The notes below the pieces were generated by a model that worked only from the letters and a program-made list of their open reading frames with translations, made no database searches and was not told the DNA's origin. From Rhodothermaceae bacterium (GTDB lineage: Bacteria > Bacteroidota > Rhodothermia > Rhodothermales > JAHQVL01), in contig JAHQVL010000021.1 of NCBI GenBank assembly GCA_019634345.1, forward strand, positions 1-36,329: a stretch of DNA of 36,329 bases. The letters are read 5' to 3'. Of this stretch, positions 1-9,180 are shown piece after piece. Numbering within the stretch: position 1 is the stretch's first letter; each line of letters starts with the position of its first letter. The translations under genes were made by a program, and so were the position numbers.

Positions 1-3
1 AAC

Positions 4-34
4 ACACCAAAAGACCCTCGTGGTCTTTTGGTGT
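4..34 (-). terminator. Terminator hairpin after the RND operon
   Basis: A 13-bp perfect stem (positions 4-16 with 22-34) has the 5-base loop CTCGT. It lies 3 bases beyond the stop codon of the minus-strand RND pump gene, so it probably ends the efflux operon. The plus-strand side is followed by TTTGTTAA, so it may also stop transcripts arriving from the left. The window edge hides the full tail on the minus strand. Confidence 0.8.
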
Positions 35-37
35 TTG

Positions 38-3000
38 TTAAACCGCACTCCCCTTCTCCGAAAGCGTACCGGTTGCCAGGCCTGAGCCGTCGCCGCTGTG
101 GGCCAGGGGAGTGGATGAACTGCCTAGAATGCGGCCAAAGAACGAGCGGGTGTCGTATTCCAGCATGGCCATGGCGGGTACCACCAGCATGATGATGAAG
201 GTGGCGAATAGGAGGCCAAAAGCGATGCTCACGCCCATTGGGATAAGGAATTGGGCTTGAACGCTTTTTTCCAGGATGAGCGGGAAGAGACCGAGGAAAG
301 TAGTTACTGACGTCAGCAAAATAGGCCTGAACCGTTGTTTGCCGGCCACCAATATGGCTTCAGCCATAGGTAGACCTTCTTCCCGTTTCTGGTTGACAAA
401 ATCAATTAAAACCAGGGAGTCGTTAACCACAACACCGCTGAGCCCAACGATCCCAAACACACTCAGGATACCAAGATCGATGCCAAGCAGGAAATGGCCC
501 AATAAAGCGCCAATGATTCCGAATGGAATGGCGCCCATGATGACCAGCGGCTGCGTATACGACTTAAAGGGGATTGCCAAAAGGGCATAGATGACAAAGA
601 TTGCAATCAGGAATCCTCGTCCTAAAGCAAGGAGCGTGTCGGCTTGCTCACGTTGTTCTCCTTCAAAGCTAATCCTCAATCCCTGGTAGTCGTTTAACAA
701 TTGAGGAACGATAGATTCACCCAAGGAGCTTACGACTTCCTGTCCGGTAACTGTCTCAGCATCTACATCGGCGGTGATAGTAACCACTCGCTGACGGTCT
801 CGCCTTTGGATGGTTGAGGTACCATAACCTAGCGAGGCTTCAGCTACAACAGACAAAGGAATCTGCGCGCCGGTTGCCGTTCGAATGCGCAGGTCCTCAA
901 GGTCGGCCAGGGCATTTCGTTCTTCTTCAGGGAGGCGTACCATTACACGCACTTCGTCTCTTCCCCGTTGGATACGCAGCGCTTCTGCTCCGTAGAAAGC
1001 AGCCCGAACCTGGCGCGCCAGGCCATCCACAGTCACACCAAGAGATTGTGCCTGAGGCCGTAATGCAAGCTGAATTTCTCTTTTGCCTTGCTGTTGGTCA
1101 TCTTCAATTGAAAAGACCCCTTCATACTGAGCCAGTTCATCTTTTATACGCTCAACAGCTGTTTCCAGGACCTCAGCGTTGGGAGAAGCAAGCTCTAATT
1201 GGACCGGGCTCCCCAGTGAAATCAATGCTGAGGAGAAAGAAAGTGTCTTGGCATTTGGAATAGAGCCGACTTTTTCTCTCCACAGATTTTCTATCGAAGC
1301 AGCAGAGGGGACGCGGATTTCTGCATCAAGCAGTTCAAAGTTGATTTCAGCAATATGAGACTGGATTAAGACGGTCCCGCTCTGTGCCCCTGGTCCTTGG
1401 TTGAGCGAGGGTTGTTGTCCGATACTGACATATACATGCTGTACAACAGGGGGATGGCTTTCATTCAGGGTTCCCTGGACCTCTGCAACAGCTTCCTCGC
1501 CCTTCTGCTGAATGAAGCGGGCTACACGAAGGGTTTCTTCTGCTGAAGTGCCTTGAGGCAGCTCCAACCGGGCGATTACATTTTCTCCTTCAATGTCAGG
1601 AAGAAAACTGAACTTGACATACCCACCAGCAACAAGCCCGAATGAAATAAAGATCATCGAAGTGGCAATAGCTATAACAACACCGTATCGGCGGATGCTA
1701 AATTTTATGGCATGGTGTAGCGGTCCATTTGTGAACCGGGTCAGTTGCCTGCTGACTGCCCCTTGCACTCGTTCGACCCCGGTCATTAGTGAGGAAAGAA
1801 TGGAGTTTCGTTTTTCCTTGTTTTTCCTCTTGTGAGAAAGGTGCATCGGTAGGATGAACAAGGACTCGATCAATGAGAGCGCAAGCACTGTGATTACAAT
1901 GCGCGGTATGTCACCTATGATTTTTCCAATCTGGCCCGGAGCTAAGAGCAACGGGGAGAATGCAGCAACTGTTGTTAATACCGCAAAGATCACGGGACGC
2001 GCAAGCCGGGCTGCGCCTTTTATGGCTGCTTCCAGAGGGTCACCCCCCTTCGCTTGTTCGAAGAATATATTTTCCCCGATCACAATGGCATCATCAACGA
2101 CGATCCCCAGCGCCAGGATAAAGGCAAAAAGGGATAATAAGTTGATCGATATCCCCATGTAGGACATCACGGTGAACGTCCCCATGAACGAGATGAAAAT
2201 GCCAACTGAAACCCAGAAGGCGAGGCGAATGTCCAGGAATAGGGCAAGGGCAAGAATTACCAGGGCCAACCCTATGAGTCCGTTTTTAATCAGCAGATTG
2301 AGCCGGCTCATCAGGATCTTTGAATTATCCTGCCAGATGGATAACTGAATGCCTGCAGGAAGTGACGGTTCGAGCCGATCAACATACCCCTTCACTACCT
2401 CAACAATCTCAAGAACCTGTTCATCGGAGGTTCGGAAGATCTCAACGAAGGCAGCCGGTTGTCCGTCGAATTCCGCAACCAGGTCAGCGTCCTGGAAGGA
2501 ATCCATGACGGTTGCAATGTCCCCTAGAAGGACCTGCGTGCCGTCCGGTTGACCAAGAACAATGATGCTTTCAAAGTCATTCGCTGTGTAGTTCTGCCCC
2601 TTGGTGCGAATCAGGATTTCTTCCGTTTGGGTTTCTACGCTGCCGCCCGGCAAGTCCAGGCTGCCCAGGCGTACTGCATTACTTACATCCAGTAAGCTCA
2701 ACCCGTAGGAGCGGAGCGCTTCTTCAGAGACCTCGACTGAGATCTCATAGTCCCGTACACCGGATACCCGAATGAACGACATTTCCGAGTAGGACGTGAG
2801 GTCATCTTTGATACGATTGGCCAGTTCTTTCAACACCTTCTCGTTGACGTCCCCGTGTACAGCGAGGGTGATCACCTGCGATCGGCTGGTGAGCTCTTGG
2901 ACTTCAGGTTGTTCTGCTTCCGCCGGGAACGTAACAATTCTGTCAACTTCCGCCTTGATTTTGTCCAGAGTCTCAGGAATATCAACACCCAGTTGAAGTT

Positions 3001-3283
3001 CGGCTGAGACAGTGCCAATGTTTTCACTCGCCACCGATGTTATTCGGCGGATTCCCTCGACGCTTTCGATTTGCTCCTCTACCCGGCGTACTATGGCTTC
3101 TTCAACTTCCTCAGGAGTTGCGCCAGGATATTCTACAGATATCTGAATTGTATCCAGGCTCGTTTCTGGAAATACTTCTTGTGGAATGGTGGTGTAACTG
3201 ATGAGTCCGACAACTAGAATAAAGACCATCAGTAGATTGGCTGCAACACCATTGCGAGCCATCCAGTCAATTGCGTTTTTCAT
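38..3283 (-). CDS. RND family efflux pump inner-membrane permease (AcrB/MdtB-like)
   Basis: This 1081-residue protein has the length and architecture of a hydrophobe/amphiphile efflux RND pump: a first membrane helix at about residues 13-33, a long periplasmic porter region, a block of helices from about 335, a second periplasmic half and a final block of helices. The proton-relay motif GIVVDDAI in TM4 carries D397 and D398, the pair needed for proton coupling in AcrB. The second half has the related motif GVVVNDSLVLIDF. It should act as a trimeric proton/drug antiporter, extruding compounds through the adaptor and outer-membrane factor encoded just upstream. It is the last gene of the minus-strand operon, 23 bases after the adaptor. 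No clear Shine-Dalgarno is visible. The substrate cannot be told from sequence. Heavy-metal (CusA-type) specificity is less likely given the general match to drug pumps. Confidence 0.95.
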   Translation of the reverse strand: MKNAIDWMARNGVAANLLMVFILVVGLISYTTIPQEVFPETSLDTIQISVEYPGATPEEVEEAIVRRVEEQIESVEGIRRITSVASENIGTVSAELQLGVDIPETLDKIKAEVDRIVTFPAEAEQPEVQELTSRSQVITLAVHGDVNEKVLKELANRIKDDLTSYSEMSFIRVSGVRDYEISVEVSEEALRSYGLSLLDVSNAVRLGSLDLPGGSVETQTEEILIRTKGQNYTANDFESIIVLGQPDGTQVLLGDIATVMDSFQDADLVAEFDGQPAAFVEIFRTSDEQVLEIVEVVKGYVDRLEPSLPAGIQLSIWQDNSKILMSRLNLLIKNGLIGLALVILALALFLDIRLAFWVSVGIFISFMGTFTVMSYMGISINLLSLFAFILALGIVVDDAIVIGENIFFEQAKGGDPLEAAIKGAARLARPVIFAVLTTVAAFSPLLLAPGQIGKIIGDIPRIVITVLALSLIESLFILPMHLSHKRKNKEKRNSILSSLMTGVERVQGAVSRQLTRFTNGPLHHAIKFSIRRYGVVIAIATSMIFISFGLVAGGYVKFSFLPDIEGENVIARLELPQGTSAEETLRVARFIQQKGEEAVAEVQGTLNESHPPVVQHVYVSIGQQPSLNQGPGAQSGTVLIQSHIAEINFELLDAEIRVPSAASIENLWREKVGSIPNAKTLSFSSALISLGSPVQLELASPNAEVLETAVERIKDELAQYEGVFSIEDDQQQGKREIQLALRPQAQSLGVTVDGLARQVRAAFYGAEALRIQRGRDEVRVMVRLPEEERNALADLEDLRIRTATGAQIPLSVVAEASLGYGTSTIQRRDRQRVVTITADVDAETVTGQEVVSSLGESIVPQLLNDYQGLRISFEGEQREQADTLLALGRGFLIAIFVIYALLAIPFKSYTQPLVIMGAIPFGIIGALLGHFLLGIDLGILSVFGIVGLSGVVVNDSLVLIDFVNQKREEGLPMAEAILVAGKQRFRPILLTSVTTFLGLFPLILEKSVQAQFLIPMGVSIAFGLLFATFIIMLVVPAMAMLEYDTRSFFGRILGSSSTPLAHSGDGSGLATGTLSEKGSAV

Positions 3284-3306
3284 TGTTCTGTTACTCTGTT
3301 GGTCAA

Positions 3307-4518
3307 TTAGTCAACGGTTCGAATTTCCATGCCATCAGTGAACACATCGAGCGTGCTTGTGATCAAGCGTTCATCAGGGTTGAGTCCGTTTTCGATATAG
3401 ACCTTGCCCTCAGATTCCTGAATAATGTCCACGTTGCGTACCTCAAGAATGCCGTCGTTAAACACCCAGACGGTCTCATTCTCTTTGAGCGCCTCTCTAG
3501 GGATCACATAGTAGGTGTCGTATGAACTTCCCTGGATCTCGACTTCGGAAAACATACCCACGAGTAGAGGCGGGCGTCCATTTTCTGTTGTCTTGTAGGG
3601 CTGGTTTACCTTCACGACTACATTAAGTGTGCGGGTATTGGCGTCTAGCGTACCCTCTGTTCGATCAACAAAGCCGTCCCATTCATAGGTTCGATCCCCG
3701 AATGTAGCGCGGACGGTTGCCGGAATACTGATTTGTCGGTTTGTTTCTCGTTGCCATAAATTGCCTATAAGCGCTGTTTCGCTGGATTGAAGAGGTACTG
3801 GGATTTCTACCTGGTCGGTGTTATATGCGCTGGCAACGGCCTGCCCAGGAGCTACGTACTGCCCAATGTCAACCAGCTTGGTTCGAATGCGACCACTAAA
3901 GGGGGCTCGGACCTGTGTTCTGTTCAAGCGTGTTCTGGCGTCTTCTAATCGGGCCTCGGCGCTTTTGAGTAGGGACTCTGCGAGGCGCAGTTGTGGTTCT
4001 TTGAATACGAGAACCCCGAGGTCGGTGGAATCTGGTATTTCAGAAGAACCGCGGCGTGCTTGCAGTCGATTCCATTCATCCCGTGCAACGGTTACTTCTT
4101 CTTGTGCCAGCAGGAGTTCGTACTTGCGTTGTGTGACTTCTGCTTCAGCAATGGATACGGCGTTGCGGTAATCGGATTGATCAAGGGTGAACAACGGAGT
4201 TCCTTGCTGAAAGAACCCACCGCTTACAGCAGATGGGGAGATTCGTACAACACGGCCAGAAATTTCTGCAACCAGGTTGATCTCCCGCGTAGCACGGACG
4301 GTTCCGTTACCCATTATGGAGATGGACCCCGATTGTACTTCTGGAGAGGTCGTACTTACAAGAGGCACTACTTTGGGGCGTTCAACTCTGGGTGGTTCAG
4401 GGCTAAGGGTGATTAGAGCTCCAAATCCGGCGACTCCAATGACCAGTATGCCGAGGATGGTGAGTATAGATATAATCGTTTTATTCATGATCTTTGGGGC
4501 GTCCGAATTAGAGTTCAT
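3307..4518 (-). CDS. Efflux RND transporter periplasmic adaptor subunit (HlyD/MFP family)
   Basis: Membrane-fusion adaptor of a tripartite pump, about 403 residues. An N-terminal hydrophobic anchor (IISILTILGILVIGVAGFGA) is followed by a beta strand region, a lipoyl half-motif (GRVVRISPSAVSGGFFQQG), an alpha-helical coiled-coil hairpin rich in Glu, Arg and Leu, the second lipoyl half (VRAPFSGRIRTKLVDIGQYV) and beta-barrel/membrane-proximal domains. It should bridge the pump and outer-membrane factor in the periplasm. Start choice: the open frame begins at a TTG (4524); I prefer the ATG at 4518, which overlaps the end of the outer-membrane factor gene by 11 bases and suggests translational coupling. 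An ATG at 4488, directly before the anchor, is also possible. No Shine-Dalgarno decides between them. Confidence 0.92.
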   Translation of the reverse strand: MNSNSDAPKIMNKTIISILTILGILVIGVAGFGALITLSPEPPRVERPKVVPLVSTTSPEVQSGSISIMGNGTVRATREINLVAEISGRVVRISPSAVSGGFFQQGTPLFTLDQSDYRNAVSIAEAEVTQRKYELLLAQEEVTVARDEWNRLQARRGSSEIPDSTDLGVLVFKEPQLRLAESLLKSAEARLEDARTRLNRTQVRAPFSGRIRTKLVDIGQYVAPGQAVASAYNTDQVEIPVPLQSSETALIGNLWQRETNRQISIPATVRATFGDRTYEWDGFVDRTEGTLDANTRTLNVVVKVNQPYKTTENGRPPLLVGMFSEVEIQGSSYDTYYVIPREALKENETVWVFNDGILEVRNVDIIQESEGKVYIENGLNPDERLITSTLDVFTDGMEIRTVD

Positions 4519-6001
4519 AGTCAACCCAGCCGCCGCCTAGGGAGCGGTGTAGGGTTAATCGGGCATTTACTAGAGAGCGCTTGGCTGTTTCTAATGCGTT
4601 TTTTGTGCGTAGTTCATTGATGCGGGCATCTATGTACGCCAGGTAATCGCCTACTCCTCGTTCAAATCGATCCTCTTGTGTTTGGGAGGATGATTCTGCG
4701 TTGCGGGTGGCTTCTTCCAAGAAGCGGAAACGAACCGTTTCTTTTTCAATGCCGACGAGCGCCGCGTTGACTTCTTTAAAAGCAGTCAGGACGGTTTTCT
4801 CGTAGGCAGCTTTCACTTGCTCATACTGAGCCCAGGCTACCTGAACGTCGGCTTTTAACCGGCCTCCTTGAAAAAGAGGCTGCACGATAGAGCCGGCAAG
4901 ATTCGAAAATCCTTGAGTACCTATATCGAGTAAATTCGCCAGGTCTGCGCTTTGCGTACCCCCGGATCCTGTAAGCGAAATGCTCGGAAACTGAGCAGCC
5001 TTCGCGGAACCGATCCTATGGAGCGCCGCTTGTAATCGTTGCTCGGCAGCGTATATGTCCGGGCGCTCCTGCAACAAGGAAGAAGGCAATCCGACGGGGA
5101 TAGGAGAGAGTTGAATTTCTGCCAGTTGATCCTGGCTAAGAATAGTATGTATTGCTCCGGGGTAGTAGCCGAGTAAAATAGCCAACCGGCCTTTGGCTTC
5201 ATTGAGCGAACTCTCCAGGAGAGGCAATGAAGCTTGCTCTGTTTCATACGATTGACGAATGGTGTATAACTCGAAGCTGGTTATGAGGCCACGTTGATAT
5301 CTGTCCTCGGTGAGCTCGACACGGTCATTCAGCAGATCTACGATCTCCGTAGAGTGCACCAGTTGCTGTTCCAGGTCAGTTATCTCGAAATAGGTAGCGA
5401 TTGTTTCTGAAATAATACCAAGGAGCGTCGTCTGATAGTCGGCCCGTGTGGCTTTGAATTCGCGAAGGGCAGCCTGTGCGGCGTTGCGGTTTTTCCCCCA
5501 GAAGTCAAGTTCATAGGAAAGGCCAAGAGAAGCGCTGTAGGTGACGGTTTCAAATCGATCCGGTAATTGGAATCCTCCTGCCGGCGCGCCTCCGCCGCCT
5601 TCATCGTCTCCCCCGATAGAACTAAACGCCCCGGTATTAGAAGGAATGTTCTGTCGATTCCCGTCAGCAGTGGCCTGCACAGCCGGGAACAGGGGAGAGC
5701 GGGCGATGCGATATTGATTCTGGATTTCACTAACCCTTGCCATGGCACTTTTCAGGTCAAGGTTCCTGGTGAGTGCTGAATCTACGAGGCCACTCAGGAC
5801 CGGGTCGTTGAATTCGCTCCACCATGTGATAGGAGAATAGGTCGTATCCTGTGTGCCGGCGCCATAGGTATCAGGTAACTCTGATACCGTATCAGGCTCT
5901 TGAAGCCTGGGTGTCATTGAACAACCTCCAATAAAAAGAAGGCAGATCAACCCGGTAGCAAGAAGGCCGGTGGTCGGTTTATATTTAAAACGATGCTTCA
6001 T
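4508..6001 (-). CDS. TolC/NodT-type outer-membrane factor lipoprotein of the efflux pump
   Basis: A 497-residue outer-membrane efflux protein. The N-terminus is a lipoprotein signal peptide ending in the lipobox IGGC, so C27 is the likely lipidated cysteine. Two repeated OEP halves follow, with features such as YELDFWGKNRNAAQAALREF, QERPDIYAAEQRLQAA and FKEVNAALVGIEKE that are typical of NodT/CmeC/OprM-like channels. It should form the trimeric outer-membrane duct through which the RND pump exports substrate. A low-complexity Gly/Asp/Glu stretch (GGDDEGGGGAPAGG) sits in the first half, probably a surface or periplasmic loop. It lies 69 bases after tetR and overlaps the adaptor gene, so transcription is very likely shared. 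Confidence 0.94.
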   Translation of the reverse strand: MKHRFKYKPTTGLLATGLICLLFIGGCSMTPRLQEPDTVSELPDTYGAGTQDTTYSPITWWSEFNDPVLSGLVDSALTRNLDLKSAMARVSEIQNQYRIARSPLFPAVQATADGNRQNIPSNTGAFSSIGGDDEGGGGAPAGGFQLPDRFETVTYSASLGLSYELDFWGKNRNAAQAALREFKATRADYQTTLLGIISETIATYFEITDLEQQLVHSTEIVDLLNDRVELTEDRYQRGLITSFELYTIRQSYETEQASLPLLESSLNEAKGRLAILLGYYPGAIHTILSQDQLAEIQLSPIPVGLPSSLLQERPDIYAAEQRLQAALHRIGSAKAAQFPSISLTGSGGTQSADLANLLDIGTQGFSNLAGSIVQPLFQGGRLKADVQVAWAQYEQVKAAYEKTVLTAFKEVNAALVGIEKETVRFRFLEEATRNAESSSQTQEDRFERGVGDYLAYIDARINELRTKNALETAKRSLVNARLTLHRSLGGGWVDYEL

Positions 6002-6070
6002 GTATTCGTGAGGGATCAGTGTTATCTTTGCAAGCCGTTTGGTAGGGGAGTCATTCTTTGGTTTCGGTGA

Positions 6071-6691
6071 TTATTGGGGCTGTAGGCCGTTATAAACCAC
6101 GTCGAAAATGTGCTCCTTTCGAGATTCGATGAATGCATCCCAATCTTTGCTTTTTGGGATTTTTATATGGATAGTGGGTGCCCATATAAAGAAGAAGAGG
6201 CAACAGGAGAGGACAGTTAATAAGGTATGGTCAGGGTCGACTGGCCTGATTTCTCCATTCTTAATGGCTTCTTCGAGCTTCTTTTTTAGAATCGATGGCG
6301 CCGCTTTTTCGTGTTGTTTCTCGACAATCATACTCCCTAATGCTGTTCCCCCCGAGAGATTCTCGTTGACCATCAGGCGGACGATATCAGGTTTTTCCTT
6401 GATCGAATCGATAAATCCATCGATGAACAACTTCAATGTTTTGGCAAACGTTGGGCTTTCCTTGACAGCGGTAGCATGTTGTGCTGAAAATCGATTAAAA
6501 ACATGCCTGAAGACGGCTTCGTACAGTTTGTCCTTTGATCTGAAATAGTAATGAAGCATGGCTTTGTTGATGCCAGCTTCATTTGCGATCTCCTGCATCC
6601 TTGCTCCATCTTTTCCTTTTCTAGCAAACACAGCGAGTGCGGCTACGATGATGCGCTCTTCGGTGTCGACTTTAGTCTCTTCAGATTGCAT
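6071..6691 (-). CDS. TetR/AcrR family transcriptional repressor of the efflux operon
   Basis: A 206-residue regulator. Residues about 11-57 form the TetR N-terminal DNA-binding domain, ending in the recognition-helix signature INKAMLHYYFRSKDKLYEAV. The C-terminal helical ligand domain is variable, as usual in the family. Being first in the operon with outer-membrane factor, adaptor and pump, it most likely represses its own operon and releases DNA when a pump substrate binds. An overlapping palindrome starting 7 bases upstream of its ATG is the natural operator candidate. The family assignment is clear; the ligand is unknown. Confidence 0.93.
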   Translation of the reverse strand: MQSEETKVDTEERIIVAALAVFARKGKDGARMQEIANEAGINKAMLHYYFRSKDKLYEAVFRHVFNRFSAQHATAVKESPTFAKTLKLFIDGFIDSIKEKPDIVRLMVNENLSGGTALGSMIVEKQHEKAAPSILKKKLEEAIKNGEIRPVDPDHTLLTVLSCCLFFFIWAPTIHIKIPKSKDWDAFIESRKEHIFDVVYNGLQPQ

Positions 6692-6698
6692 TAATTTT

Positions 6699-6717
6699 TT
6701 GGTTTAACCAAATGGTT
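6699..6717. promoter_or_regulatory. Candidate TetR operator: overlapping palindromes
   Basis: The 13-base perfect palindrome TTGGTTTAACCAA (6699-6711) shares its right arm with a second inverted repeat, AACCA-AA-TGGTT (6706-6717). Three alternating half-sites within 19 bases, placed just before the tetR start codon, fit binding by one or two TetR dimers and autorepression of the whole efflux operon. The symmetry is seen directly; binding is inferred. Confidence 0.6.
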
Positions 6718-6801
6718 GAATCGTATGGTCGGTACGGCTCGGTGTGAGTTAGGTTTCACTTTATTTGATGAGTTGTGTTATAAATCTGTTAAGGGAATGA
6801 A

Positions 6802-6828
6802 GGGGCGGCAGGGGGAGTTGGGGTAGGG
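6802..6828 (+). other. G-quadruplex-capable G-rich tract
   Basis: Four runs of three or more G occur on the plus strand with loops of 5, 4 and 2 bases (GGGG-CGGCA-GGGGG-AGTT-GGGG-TA-GGG). This satisfies the standard intramolecular G-quadruplex pattern. It lies between the ferritin terminator and the tetR upstream region, on the template strand for tetR. Whether it folds or has a role is not known. Confidence 0.45.
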
Positions 6829-6829
6829 C

Positions 6830-6863
6830 AAAAAGAAAGCGCCATCCCTTTCGGAATGGCGCT
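6830..6863 (-). terminator. Rho-independent terminator of the ferritin gene
   Basis: Read on the minus strand, AGCGCCAT (8 bp; 6838-6845 with 6856-6863) forms a stem closed by an inner CC/GG pairing, and it is followed by the tail TTTCTTTTT. It lies about 25 bases after the ferritin stop codon. The stem plus T-tract in the right orientation make it a good intrinsic terminator that isolates ferritin from the tetR operon. Confidence 0.85.
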
Positions 6864-6887
6864 ATAAAGATCGAAGGGGGCTGTCTG

Positions 6888-7409
6888 TTATTCAGGTTGC
6901 CTGGCTCCCAGCTCCCTGTCCAACAGGAACAGGTTAGGGCCCGCGTCGCCTATCAGTTTTAGACTATCAATGACGGACCGGGCAGAGTCTTCTTCTTCAA
7001 CTTGTTCGTCAATGAACCATTGCAACAGGTTTTGCAACGGGTAGTCTCGTTTTTCGGTTGCGAGGTCATATAAATTGTTGATCCGAGAGGTTATGTATTG
7101 TTCGTGTTCCAATACCTGCTCGAATGCCTCAAGGGGAGACGAGAAGCTCACGGCTGGTCGTTCTAGCTCTTTTAGTTCTACTACGCCATCTCTTTGAAGG
7201 AGGAATTCGTAAAACTTCATTGCATGAGCCGTTTCTTCTTGCCACTGCAAGCGTAGCCAATGTGCAAATCCGTTTAGGCTCATGTGTTCGAATTTGGCAG
7301 ACATAGCCAAATAAATGTACGCGGATTGAAATTCGGCTTGAATCTGATCATTGATTGCATCCTGTACTGCGGTATCAATGGGGCGGTGTGTATTTGTTTT
7401 CATTTCCAT
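6888..7409 (-). CDS. Bacterial non-heme ferritin (FtnA type)
   Basis: A 173-residue four-helix-bundle ferritin. It oxidises Fe(II) and stores the mineral inside a 24-subunit cytoplasmic shell. The ferroxidase ligands align with E. coli FtnA at a constant offset of 9: E26, E59, H62, E103, Q136 and E139, with E58, E135 and E138 as the further metal-site acidic residues. Length is normal. No heme-ligand methionine pattern of bacterioferritin is apparent. It is transcribed alone, divergently from porX across a 202-base gap, and has its own terminator. I see no obvious Fur box in that gap. A second ATG two codons in (M3) is an alternative start. Confidence 0.95.
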   Translation of the reverse strand: MEMKTNTHRPIDTAVQDAINDQIQAEFQSAYIYLAMSAKFEHMSLNGFAHWLRLQWQEETAHAMKFYEFLLQRDGVVELKELERPAVSFSSPLEAFEQVLEHEQYITSRINNLYDLATEKRDYPLQNLLQWFIDEQVEEEDSARSVIDSLKLIGDAGPNLFLLDRELGARQPE

Positions 7410-7611
7410 AAATGGCTATGCAAGGGAGATATGGTTTTAGTACATGGCAGAAATAAGGAAAGTGCTGGATTATTTATAAGTTCCATTTCGAGTGAGGAAC
7501 AAAGGTTCAATGGGTCTTCTATATGAGTAACAGTCTGGTTAGTTATGCATACAGTAATCGGGCTTCAGCTATTGAAAGGCATTGAATCACAATTCTTAAG
7601 ATTAAATACGC

Positions 7612-9174
7612 ATGGCATTACCTCAGATACTTTGGGCGGACGACGAAATTGATCTACTAAGGCCTCATATTTTATTTTTGGAGACAAAAGGGTATGAAGT
7701 GACGAGTGTAACGAATGGCGCAGATGCGGTAGAACAAGTGCGCGAGGGTAATTACGATGTCGTGCTATTGGATGAGCAAATGCCAGGCATGGGAGGGCTT
7801 GAGGCGTTGTCCGAGATCAAGGATATCTCCCCCGAGTTGCCGGTTGTGTTGGTTACCAAGAGTGAAGAAGAAAACTTAATGGAAGAGGCGTTGGGGGGGC
7901 AGATCAATGATTATCTCACAAAACCCGTCAATCCTAGCCAGATACTGCTGACCTGTAAGCGTATTCTCGAGCGAACCCGATTGCAAAGCGAAAAAGCTTC
8001 GCAAAATTATCTTCATTCTTTTCGCGAGATCAGTATGGCGCTCATGAATCCGCTTTCGCATGAAGCGTGGATCGATCTGTATTTGAAGCTTGTGCACTAC
8101 GACTTATCGCTCGATGGCGATGAGGGGGTGCGCCAGGTGCTAGAGGATCAATACCGGGAAGCGAATAGGGAGTTTGGCCGATTTATCGAAGATAATTATA
8201 AAGGATGGATCGACAGAACGCAGGAGCCACCAGGAGAGGATCGGCCGATGTTGTCCCATGAGGTGATAGACTCTCATGTGATACCTGAGATCGGTGATAC
8301 CCCGGTGCTTTTCTTTGTGATCGATTGCATGCGCTATGATCAATGGGTCGAGTTTGAGAGACTGATGTACCCCCTCTTCTCGATAGAAAAGAACTATCAT
8401 TATTCTATTCTGCCAACAGCAACACCGTATTCCCGGAATGCTATTTTTAGTGGATTGCTTCCGCGGGATCTTGAACGAGAGTACCCAACATTATGGTCGG
8501 AAGGGGAGGAAGATGAGCATAGCCGCAACCGAAATGAGGAAGCTTTCCTTAAAGACTTGCTTAGCCGCAAAAGAGTTAATGCGCGCATACGCTACGAAAA
8601 AATAGTAACCACTCAGCGAGGGAGAGACTTTGCCCAGAATGTGAGTGACTTTACTCAGGCAGAGCTTAATGCGATAGTGGTGAACTTTGTTGATATTCTA
8701 GCGCATAGCCGATCCGATTCTGCCGTATTAAAAGAGATTGCTCCAGACGAGCGGGCTTACAGGGCCTTGACTCGTACCTGGTTTGAACATTCGTGGTTGT
8801 ACCAGGCCTTCCAAACGCTTGCTGAGAAAAACTGTACCATCATTATCACGAGTGATCACGGGGCTGTCAGAAGCTTGCATCCAACAAAAGTAATCGGAGA
8901 CCGTGAGACCTCCACAGCACTCAGGTACAAATACGGGCGCAACCTACGCTGTGATGATAAACATGCTATTTTTGTAAAGTCTCCGCTAGAGTACGGATTA
9001 CCTAGTAGGGGGATCAATACGAATTATATAATTGCGAAGGAAGATTATTATTTTGTCTATCCGACCAATTACAATCATTATGTCAACATGTACCGGGACA
9101 CGATGCAGCATGGCGGTGTGACCATGGAGGAAGTGATCTTACCAATCATCAAGTTGGTCCCTAGGGATGTGTAA
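7612..9174 (+). CDS. PorX-type response regulator with PglZ/alkaline-phosphatase-like effector domain
   Basis: A 520-residue two-domain protein. Residues 1-120 are a CheY-like receiver with acidic D10/D11, phosphoacceptor D54 (VVLLDEQMPG), T82 and K104. The rest is a PglZ domain of the alkaline phosphatase superfamily, with metal-binding D238 (FVIDCMRYDQW), a Thr-rich nucleophile region (ILPTATPYSRNAIFSG, T271 the likely nucleophile), NFVDILAHSRSD, TSDHGA and a late His in QHGGVTMEE. In Porphyromonas and Flavobacterium this architecture is PorX, which with PorY and the sigma factor SigP controls T9SS genes; its PglZ domain cleaves phosphodiester nucleotides. Two T9SS cargo genes in this window fit that role. 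tsaE follows 6 bases later. No partner histidine kinase is present here. Confidence 0.93.
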   Translation: MALPQILWADDEIDLLRPHILFLETKGYEVTSVTNGADAVEQVREGNYDVVLLDEQMPGMGGLEALSEIKDISPELPVVLVTKSEEENLMEEALGGQINDYLTKPVNPSQILLTCKRILERTRLQSEKASQNYLHSFREISMALMNPLSHEAWIDLYLKLVHYDLSLDGDEGVRQVLEDQYREANREFGRFIEDNYKGWIDRTQEPPGEDRPMLSHEVIDSHVIPEIGDTPVLFFVIDCMRYDQWVEFERLMYPLFSIEKNYHYSILPTATPYSRNAIFSGLLPRDLEREYPTLWSEGEEDEHSRNRNEEAFLKDLLSRKRVNARIRYEKIVTTQRGRDFAQNVSDFTQAELNAIVVNFVDILAHSRSDSAVLKEIAPDERAYRALTRTWFEHSWLYQAFQTLAEKNCTIIITSDHGAVRSLHPTKVIGDRETSTALRYKYGRNLRCDDKHAIFVKSPLEYGLPSRGINTNYIIAKEDYYFVYPTNYNHYVNMYRDTMQHGGVTMEEVILPIIKLVPRDV

Positions 9175-9180
9175 GGAATT

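Noticed and set aside
814-1263. 149-codon plus-strand frame within the RND pump gene
   Set aside because: It is antisense to conserved RND coding sequence and shows no recognisable domain.
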